Below are positions 57,895 to 64,000 of a stretch of 64,000 nt of DNA, one piece after another (within the stretch, counting starts at the first letter, position 1; every line of letters starts with the position of its first letter). A program made the position numbers and the translations under genes. The stretch spans positions 1-64,000 of the forward strand of contig CCRI01000017.1 of assembly GCA_000985875.1 (NCBI GenBank). Direction: 5' to 3'. The notes beneath the pieces were generated by a model, which was not told the DNA's origin, searched no databases, and was given only the letters and a program-made list of their open reading frames with translations. The stretch is from Neorhizobium galegae bv. officinalis (GTDB lineage Bacteria > Pseudomonadota > Alphaproteobacteria > Rhizobiales > Rhizobiaceae).

Positions 57895-59631
57895 TCACGC
57901 CGCTGGCCCAGAGGCCTGCGCCGGCTCCTCGATCATCTGCATCGCTTCATAGGCGGAAAGCACGGTCTCCATCTGTGCGGTGTGACCCTGAACAAAGGCC
58001 GGGCCGTAGATGGTTTCGTCCGGATATTCGGTAATCAGCGTCAGCGGAACCGTGTGGCGGTCGTCGATCGAGATCAGGCAGGGGAAGCCGTTGATGATGC
58101 GGAAGCCGGTCTCGCCGGCATGGGTTTCGAAAAGCCTGATCTGCGCAGCGTTGTAGGCGACGAGGCCGGGAATGGCGGCGAGGTGGCGGCTGACGCGGTC
58201 GATCACGATCTCGGCCTGCGCCGTCCATTCGGCGTGATGGCGCATGATCAGGAAGAAGCCCTTCGGCACCGTCCACATGGCGAACGTGCGCGGCACGTAA
58301 CCGGAAAGCGGTCGCGTCCATTCATGCGAAGGATAACCGTGCAGGTTGACATGCAGCTTGGCGCCGCTCAGCCTCTCGGCCTCGATGCGGATCGCCTTTT
58401 CGAACAGGTCCTTGCCAGAGCGGTATTCGAGATCGTCGCCAAGCGCGGTATAACGCGCCGCATGGTGCATATGCAGCGGGTTTTCGGCGCGAAGCCGCCA
58501 GTGCACCTGGTAACCGTCGGGATTTTCGAGCGGCGATATGACGAAGTGCGCGTTCGGTCTTGAACTCAGCGTCTGCGCGGCACGCAACGCGCCGACGATT
58601 CCGGTTGTCTCGTTGGCATGCTGGCCGCCGCTGATGATGACGGGTTTGTCACCGCCTGCGTGATAACGGGCCTCGACGGGGTGCCCAGTCCGCGAGCGGG
58701 CTTCGAAGGCGACGCCATCGATCGCGGCGAGTTCGCGGCGGATCTGCGCGACGGCGACGGGTGATACGGCGGAAGCGAGGCGCTGCGGCTCGGCCACCGC
58801 TTCTGAAGTCCAGAGTGGCCGTGTTTCGATGCGGACAGAGATGGTCTCCCCTTGGCGGATTTCCGGGATGATCTGGCCGGGTTGCAGGCCGCGGTCGCCG
58901 ATCGGCCGGCCGGATTTCTTCTGGAAGATTTCCAGAAGCGTGAAATAGAAATCCTCGTGCAGCGCCTCGCGCAGGCTGACGACCTCTTCGCCGACGGCCA
59001 AACGCCGGTCTTCGGCCGGCAGGGTAACGGCGATATTGAGCTCGTCGAAGTAGGGTTCCGTCGCGCCCCAATCATGGGCTGCTACGGCTTCGACAGCCGA
59101 TGAGAACAGGAGTTCGTAGTCGGTCTCCAGCCGCTCGCCGGTTTCGCCGTCGAGATTCAGCCAGCCGGTTGGCGACAGCAGGGTTTCGCCGATGAAATCC
59201 GTGTGGAGCCGGTTCGGCGCAAAGACTTTATGGGTTCCGATGCGGCCATCCTTTGTGGTCAGCTTCACCACGTAAAAGGCATCGTCGGACCCGGCTTCGA
59301 AGGTCGGTCGCGCCGCGCCGACAAGACCGGCCAAAGGATAGGCTTCCAGCAGGAAACGGTTTTTCGGGCAAGCCTGATGAACGGGGTAGACGATATGCAG
59401 GGCCGAAAGGTCCTCGAGATCGACCTCTTCGAGAAGGAAATGCAGCAACGGCTTGTAGGCGCTGCGGAACTTCGCATCGACGCCTGTGGCGGCGAGTATC
59501 GCCTCGGCCGTCCTGCGGCTCTTTTCGTCGTCGAACACCCAAGCTTCGATCCTGGTACCCTTGGCGCCGTAAAAGCGGGCGACGAGGGTGTCGAGCGTGC
59601 GTTCGACCTGCTGTTCGTGGATCAGTGTCAT
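57895..59631 (-). CDS. M14 family zinc carboxypeptidase
   Basis: Protein of 578 residues. The C-terminal half (from about 320) is an M14 peptidase: GGQHANETTGIVGAL near 332 gives the HxxE zinc ligands, the third ligand is in LHVNLHGYPSHEW near 438, and LITEYPDETIYG near 540 holds the probable catalytic glutamate. The N-terminal 300 residues are a mixed domain of unknown role (TRIEAWVFDDEKSRRTAEAI at 22). No signal peptide, so it acts in the cytoplasm. Its ATG overlaps the permease stop (ATGA), so the peptidase is coupled to a peptide importer; it probably trims imported peptides. The frame is open upstream to 60021, but this overlaps the permease gene. Confidence 0.88.
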   Translation of the reverse strand: MTLIHEQQVERTLDTLVARFYGAKGTRIEAWVFDDEKSRRTAEAILAATGVDAKFRSAYKPLLHFLLEEVDLEDLSALHIVYPVHQACPKNRFLLEAYPLAGLVGAARPTFEAGSDDAFYVVKLTTKDGRIGTHKVFAPNRLHTDFIGETLLSPTGWLNLDGETGERLETDYELLFSSAVEAVAAHDWGATEPYFDELNIAVTLPAEDRRLAVGEEVVSLREALHEDFYFTLLEIFQKKSGRPIGDRGLQPGQIIPEIRQGETISVRIETRPLWTSEAVAEPQRLASAVSPVAVAQIRRELAAIDGVAFEARSRTGHPVEARYHAGGDKPVIISGGQHANETTGIVGALRAAQTLSSRPNAHFVISPLENPDGYQVHWRLRAENPLHMHHAARYTALGDDLEYRSGKDLFEKAIRIEAERLSGAKLHVNLHGYPSHEWTRPLSGYVPRTFAMWTVPKGFFLIMRHHAEWTAQAEIVIDRVSRHLAAIPGLVAYNAAQIRLFETHAGETGFRIINGFPCLISIDDRHTVPLTLITEYPDETIYGPAFVQGHTAQMETVLSAYEAMQMIEEPAQASGPAA

Positions 59632-60473
59632 GCGGATGTTCTGCCTGTGGGATCGAGACTGTCGCGCAGCCAGTCGCCGAGGAGGTTGAGGCCAAGGACG
59701 GTGAGGAGGATGGCAAGGCCCGGGAAGACGCTGACCCACCAGGCGGTCTGCAGATAGGTGCGGCCTTCGGCCAGCATGCCGCCCCAGCTCGGGATGGTCG
59801 GATCGATGCCGAGGCCGAGGAAGGTGAGGCTCGATTCGAGCAGGATGTTGGTGGCGACGTTCAGCGTCATCAGCACGATGACCGGGCCGATCAGGTTGGG
59901 CAGCAGGTGCTGCACGATGATGCGCCAGTTCTTGACGCCGATGGCGCGCGCCGAAAGGATGAATTCGCGCTCGCGCAACGTCAGCACCGAACCGCGCACC
60001 AGGCGGGCATATTGCACCCATTGCGAGACAATCAGCAGGATGATGGTGTTGGCGAGCCCGCCGCCGACGATGGCGATGAAGGTGATGGCGAGCAGGATGA
60101 AGGGCATTGCCAGCTGGATATCGGCAAAGCGCATCACCAGCATGTCCCAGATGCCGCGATAATAACCGGCGATCAGGCCCATGAAGACGCCGATGGTGAC
60201 GCCGCCGGCAACCGAGACGAAGCCGACCAGCAGCGAGATCTTGCCGCCGGCCATGACGCGGGCAAGCACGTCTCGTCCGAGCGGATCGGTGCCGAAGACA
60301 TGCGCCGGCCTGACGAACGGCGGCACGAGGCGTGACATCAGGTCGATCTTTTCGGCGCCGCCGGGAAAGATTGCACCGGAGAAGATGACAGCTATGCCGA
60401 TGACGCCGACCAGCAGGGCGCCAAGGACGAATTCGAGCTTCAGGAAATTCGAGGAAGCAGCGCGCGAAGCCAT
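59628..60473 (-). CDS. Peptide ABC permease, DppC-like
   Basis: Permease of 281 residues with six membrane segments. It contains FGTDPLGRDVLARVMAGGKI near 70, the standard DppC signature, and the EAA loop EFILSARAIGVKNWRIIVQH near 170. It ends LLGDWLRDSLDPTGRTSA. The ATG at 60473 has GGAG upstream; a GTG at 60482, overlapping the partner stop, is an alternative. Confidence 0.94.
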   Translation of the reverse strand: MASRAASSNFLKLEFVLGALLVGVIGIAVIFSGAIFPGGAEKIDLMSRLVPPFVRPAHVFGTDPLGRDVLARVMAGGKISLLVGFVSVAGGVTIGVFMGLIAGYYRGIWDMLVMRFADIQLAMPFILLAITFIAIVGGGLANTIILLIVSQWVQYARLVRGSVLTLREREFILSARAIGVKNWRIIVQHLLPNLIGPVIVLMTLNVATNILLESSLTFLGLGIDPTIPSWGGMLAEGRTYLQTAWWVSVFPGLAILLTVLGLNLLGDWLRDSLDPTGRTSA

Positions 60474-60478
60474 GGCTC

Positions 60479-61402
60479 TCACTCCGTCCGGATGCGGGGA
60501 TCGACGAGGCCGTAGGCGATGTCGACCAGAAGGTTGATGCCGATGATCATCAGCGACAGAACGGTGATGACTGCCTGCAGCACCGGATAGTCCCGGGCGC
60601 CGACGGCGTCGAAGGCGAGCGTGCCGAGGCCCGGCCAGTTGAAGACGCGCTCGACGACGACGATGCCGCCGAGCAGGCCGCCGAACTGCAGGCCGAAATA
60701 GGTGATCAGCGGGATGGCGCAGTTTCGCAGCGCGTGTTTGTAGAGCACCGCGTTTTCGCTGAGGCCCTTGGCGCGGGCGACCATGATATATTGCGAGCGC
60801 AGCGTCTCCAGCATGGTGGTGCGGACGAGGCGCACATTGGTCGCCGTCAGGATGACCCCCATGGTGACGGCCGGCAGGATGAAGCTCTCAAATCCATCCA
60901 TGCCGCTCGGCGGCAACAGAGGCAGGGCAATCGCGAACAGCAGTACGAGCATCGTCGCCAGCCAGAAATTCGGAAAGGAGAGACCGACGAGCGACAGGAT
61001 GCGGATCATCTGGTCGGCCCACTTGCCGCGTGCGGTTGCCGCCTTGATGCCAAGCGGAATGGAAATCACGATCGAGACGATCAGCGAGGTGAAGGCGAGC
61101 GAAAGCGTCGCCGGCAGCGCCTTGCCGATCAGCAGCGACACCGGCGTGCCGCCGAGGAAGCTGTTGCCGAAATCGAGGGTGAATATTCCCTTCAGGAAAT
61201 TCAGGTATTGAACGAAGAACGGCTCGTTGAGGCCAAGACCCTCGCGGATACGCACGAGATCGGCCTCGGTGACGCTGCCGGCACCCTGCGTCAGCATCAG
61301 CGCCGGATCGCCGGTCAGGCGGATCGCGAAGGCAACCGTCAGCGTCACGGCGATCACGACGAAAACCGCCTGAGCCAGGCGTTTAATCAGGAATGCGGCC
61401 AA
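60479..61402 (-). CDS. Peptide ABC permease, DppB-like
   Basis: Permease of 307 residues starting AAFLIKRLAQAVFVVIAVTL, with six membrane segments. It has the LDFGNSFLGGTPVS stretch near 75 and the EAA loop YIMVARAKGLSENAVLYKHA near 195. It partners the DppC-like permease. It begins 64 bases after the binding-protein stop. Confidence 0.94.
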   Translation of the reverse strand: MAAFLIKRLAQAVFVVIAVTLTVAFAIRLTGDPALMLTQGAGSVTEADLVRIREGLGLNEPFFVQYLNFLKGIFTLDFGNSFLGGTPVSLLIGKALPATLSLAFTSLIVSIVISIPLGIKAATARGKWADQMIRILSLVGLSFPNFWLATMLVLLFAIALPLLPPSGMDGFESFILPAVTMGVILTATNVRLVRTTMLETLRSQYIMVARAKGLSENAVLYKHALRNCAIPLITYFGLQFGGLLGGIVVVERVFNWPGLGTLAFDAVGARDYPVLQAVITVLSLMIIGINLLVDIAYGLVDPRIRTE

Positions 61403-61466
61403 ATCTCTCGTTCCCTTGTTCTTGTTCGAGCCGCCGCCTCCAGACGAAGGCGGCGGCCGCGAAATT

Positions 61467-63002
61467 TTAGTCGACGGTGACGTCGGTGAACTTGAGGCGG
61501 CTGTCCGGCACGGGCGTAAAATTCTTCACGCGCTTGTTGATGCCGAAGATGGCGTTCAAGTTGTAGAGCGGCATTTCCAGCGCCCGGTCGGCTGCGTAAT
61601 GGGCGATTTCCTGAAGCACCTTTTCGCGCTCGGCAACATTGGTGATGGTGCGCTGCTTGGCGAGCAGCTCGTCCATCTTCGGGTCGCTGTCGTAGGGGTT
61701 CCACTTTTCCTTGGTCTTGTACATCGCGACCGCAGTGTTGTCGTAGTCGAGTGTCCAACCGCCCCAGGACTGCTGGAACATCGCGCCCGTCTTGCCATTC
61801 GGGATGATGTCGTTCAGCAGAACGTTGGTCTCATAGGGCTTGATCGTCGCGGTGATGCCGATCGTCTGCAGATAGGCGGAGATCGCCTGGGCCACTTCGA
61901 TGAAGGTCGCCTCGTTGCCGCGAAGGTCGATCTGCAGGGCCGTGCCCGGAGCGACGCCGGCTTCCTTGAGGAGAGCCTGCGCCTTGGCCGGATCGTAGGG
62001 AAGCGGCTTCATGGCCTTGTCGAAGCCGAAGGACAGCGGTCCCTGGAAGCTGGCGATCGGCTGTGCCTGACCGCCGAGGATCGACTTGATGATCGCATCG
62101 CGGTCGACGCCCATGATCAGCGCCTGGCGGACCTTCGGATCCTTGGTGATGCCGTCGCGCGTGTTGAAGCGCAGCGCATAGACCGTCGGGCCCGGCGAGG
62201 TGACCACGGCGAGCTTGGCATTGCCCTGGATGGTCGGGATCATGCCGATCGGGATGGTCGGCGGGATGACGAGATCGACACGGCCGGCCTGGAGTTCGGC
62301 AACCGCTGTCGCCGGCTCGGAGATAAACTTGTATTCCAGATCCGAAATTTTCGGCGCGCCGCCGAAGTAATCGGGGTTGGCGGAAAGCAAGATGTTCACC
62401 TTCGGCTCGTAGGAGACGAACTTGAAGGCGCCGGTACCGACCGGATGGGCGTTGAAATAGGCGTCGCCCTTTTCGGCAATGTATTTCGGCGGAACGATCA
62501 TGCCGCCGTAACCGGCGAGCTTGGTGAGGATGACCGGATCGGCGACCTTCATCTTGAATTCAACGGTGTTGGCATCGATGATCTCGACGCTGCCGATCGA
62601 ATTGTAGTTGGACTGTTGCGGCCCCTTTGCGCCTTCCGGACCGAGCAGGCGGTCGAAGGTGAACTTCACCGCTTCGGCGTCGAAGGCCTCGCCGTTGTGG
62701 AATTTTACGCCTTCACGCAGCTTGAAGCGGATGCGCATGCCGTTGTCGAGTACTTCCCAGGAAGTCGCGAGACCCGGCACGAGCTTCAGGTCGGGGCCGC
62801 GATAGGTGAGGCCGTCAAAGATATTGGTCGAGACCGAGGCCCAGTTGACCAGGAAGGTGTCGATCGGATCCCAGCTGCCCGGATCCTGTGGTGAGGACAC
62901 CGTCAGCTTGCCGGCGGCGAGAGCCGAGACCGGCGCGAACGCCGTGCCTGCCAGCGCCATCGCCACGAATGCCGTCCGCAAACCCCTCTGCATTTTTATC
63001 AT
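61467..63002 (-). CDS. Peptide ABC substrate-binding protein (family 5)
   Basis: Periplasmic binding protein of 511 residues. The signal peptide is GLRTAFVAMALAGTAFAPVS-ALAA with AxA cleavage. Family segments include STNIFDGLTYRGPDLKLVPG, IRFKLREGVKFHNGEAFDAE near 85, VRQALIMGVDRDAIIKSIL near 285 and a C-terminal YNLNAIFGINKRVKNF. ATG 63002 follows CAGGAGC. It provides specificity for the importer. Confidence 0.94.
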   Translation of the reverse strand: MIKMQRGLRTAFVAMALAGTAFAPVSALAAGKLTVSSPQDPGSWDPIDTFLVNWASVSTNIFDGLTYRGPDLKLVPGLATSWEVLDNGMRIRFKLREGVKFHNGEAFDAEAVKFTFDRLLGPEGAKGPQQSNYNSIGSVEIIDANTVEFKMKVADPVILTKLAGYGGMIVPPKYIAEKGDAYFNAHPVGTGAFKFVSYEPKVNILLSANPDYFGGAPKISDLEYKFISEPATAVAELQAGRVDLVIPPTIPIGMIPTIQGNAKLAVVTSPGPTVYALRFNTRDGITKDPKVRQALIMGVDRDAIIKSILGGQAQPIASFQGPLSFGFDKAMKPLPYDPAKAQALLKEAGVAPGTALQIDLRGNEATFIEVAQAISAYLQTIGITATIKPYETNVLLNDIIPNGKTGAMFQQSWGGWTLDYDNTAVAMYKTKEKWNPYDSDPKMDELLAKQRTITNVAEREKVLQEIAHYAADRALEMPLYNLNAIFGINKRVKNFTPVPDSRLKFTDVTVD

Positions 63003-63039
63003 CGTTTTTGCTCCTGTTGAAAAACCGAATGTCAAATCG

Positions 63040-64000
63040 TCACGCGCTGCGGGCCACGTAATGTCCTGGCGCGATCTCCTCCCGGGCGAGAAGCACCGGT
63101 TCGTTGCCGACAGCCCGGACCGGGCTTGGAATGTCTCCCTCGATCATCGCCAGCGGCTTGCGCTGGCGCGGATCGGCGACCGGCACGGCTGAAAGAAGCC
63201 GGCGGGTATAGTCGTGCGAGGGCGTTTCGAAGATCTGGCGGCGATTGCCGAATTCCATGATCTGGCCGAGATAGAGGACCGCCACCCGATGGCTCATCTT
63301 CTCGACCACGGCCATGTCATGGCTGATGAAGAGATAGGCGAGGCCGCGCTCTTCCTGCAGGTCCATGAACAGGTTGATGATCTGCGCCTGGATCGAGACG
63401 TCGAGTGCCGAAAGCGCCTCGTCGGCAATGATGAGCTTCGGTTTCGAGGCAAGCGCGCGGGCGATGCAGACGCGCTGGCGCTGGCCGCCGGAAAACTCGT
63501 GCGGATATCGGCGGGCATGCGCGGAGGTGAGGCCGACCCGTTCGAGCAGGGCATCGACGGTCTTGGCGATCTCCTTCTCGCTGTCGAGAAGGCCGTGGGT
63601 GCGGATCGGCTCGGCGATCGAAAAACCGACCGTCTTGCGCGGATCGAGCGAGGCGAACGGATCCTGGAAGATATACTGTACGTCCCGGCGCAGGTCGTGG
63701 CGTTCGGCCATGCTCATCGCCGACAGGGGCTTGCCCGAGAAGGTGATATTGCCGGCCGTCGCCTTCTGAAGCTGCTGGATGGTGCGGCCGATCGTCGACT
63801 TGCCCGATCCGGATTCGCCGACCAGCGCCAGCGTCTCGCCCGGATGGATGTCGAAAGAGACCTTTTCCACCGCGTGGACGCGATGGGTGACCTTGCCGAG
63901 CAGGCCCTTCTTGATGTCGAAACGCACCACGAGATCGCGCACCGAGAGCAGCGGTGCGGCATCATAGCGGGCGGTATCCTGGATGCGCTCGACACCGGAG
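63040..64000 (-). CDS. Peptide ABC importer ATPase, DppF half, incomplete at window edge
   Basis: The last 319 or so codons of an ATPase whose start lies beyond 64000. Walker A is VGESGSGKSTIGRTIQQL, Q-loop YIFQDPFASLDPRKTVG, signature FSGGQRQRVCIARALA, Walker B IADEALSALD, and the C-terminal zinc-like dipeptide/oligopeptide extension follows. The sequence before LLSVRDLVVRFDIKKGLLGK reads through without a start (RIQDTARYDAAP), as in the linker of double-domain DppD-DppF fusions, so this is probably the second half of a fused protein. It starts the operon that continues into the binding protein, permeases and peptidase. Confidence 0.88.
   Translation of the reverse strand, partial: SGVERIQDTARYDAAPLLSVRDLVVRFDIKKGLLGKVTHRVHAVEKVSFDIHPGETLALVGESGSGKSTIGRTIQQLQKATAGNITFSGKPLSAMSMAERHDLRRDVQYIFQDPFASLDPRKTVGFSIAEPIRTHGLLDSEKEIAKTVDALLERVGLTSAHARRYPHEFSGGQRQRVCIARALASKPKLIIADEALSALDVSIQAQIINLFMDLQEERGLAYLFISHDMAVVEKMSHRVAVLYLGQIMEFGNRRQIFETPSHDYTRRLLSAVPVADPRQRKPLAMIEGDIPSPVRAVGNEPVLLAREEIAPGHYVARSA

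Noticed and set aside
59632..60021. N-terminal extension of the M14 peptidase
   Set aside because: The extension overlaps the DppC coding sequence and reads as a low-complexity arginine/histidine-rich frame; the ATG at 59631 overlapping the permease stop is the natural start.

Overview
The window looks like a chromosomal or megaplasmid segment of an alphaproteobacterium of the Rhizobiaceae (Rhizobium/Agrobacterium type). The grounds are the high GC content, rhizobial-style sugar and peptide ABC operons, a complete hut regulon containing hutF and hutC, a candidate rhizobial iron-responsive box, and densely packed minus-strand operons with ATGA overlaps. I see no rRNA, tRNA, CRISPR array or complete insertion sequence.

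Layout. 0.1-5.5 kb: a minus-strand run encoding a flavin-dependent oxidoreductase, a LysR regulator, a pirin, a DUF5996-acetyltransferase fusion and two paralogous unknown proteins. 5.9-9.0 kb: a short homoserine dehydrogenase and a Kef-type antiporter, with a truncated glutamine amidotransferase remnant. 9.2-15.6 kb: an accessory, partly decayed stretch with an exported alpha/beta hydrolase, an ArsR regulator and quinone oxidoreductase that share one operator, a broken monooxygenase, a possible integrase remnant, an intact HipBA toxin-antitoxin pair and a frameshifted TIR-domain gene.

15.6-39.0 kb: two adjacent plant-glycan loci. The first (15.6-28.0 kb, divergent LacI regulator) joins a GH42-type glycosidase, a GHL6-like putative glycosidase, a hydroxypyruvate isomerase-family enzyme and an oligopeptide-type ABC importer. 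The second (28.0-37.8 kb, divergent AraC regulator) is a pectin operon: CUT1 importer, GH28 polygalacturonase, GH105 unsaturated uronyl hydrolase and KduI. Between GH105 and kduI lies an insertion bounded by inverted repeats that carries a methyltransferase and no transposase. A ketopantoate reductase follows.

39.0-46.1 kb: a siderophore system with FecI/FecR-type signalling, a TonB receptor with a signalling domain, a binding protein and a double-length permease, but no ATPase gene. 46.2-54.2 kb: a complete five-step histidine degradation regulon (hutDUGHI and divergent hutFC) around a perfect palindrome. 54.3-57.7 kb: a CreBC-like two-component system and a polytopic membrane protein. 57.9-64.0 kb: a peptide ABC importer (the ATPase runs off the window) ending in an M14 carboxypeptidase.

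The genes fit a soil or plant-associated scavenger that imports and breaks down pectin-derived sugars, histidine, peptides and siderophores. The best candidates for undescribed biology are the LacI-controlled glycan locus, the inverted-repeat cassette at 28.9-29.7 kb, and the paralogous small proteins at 0.1-1.1 kb.
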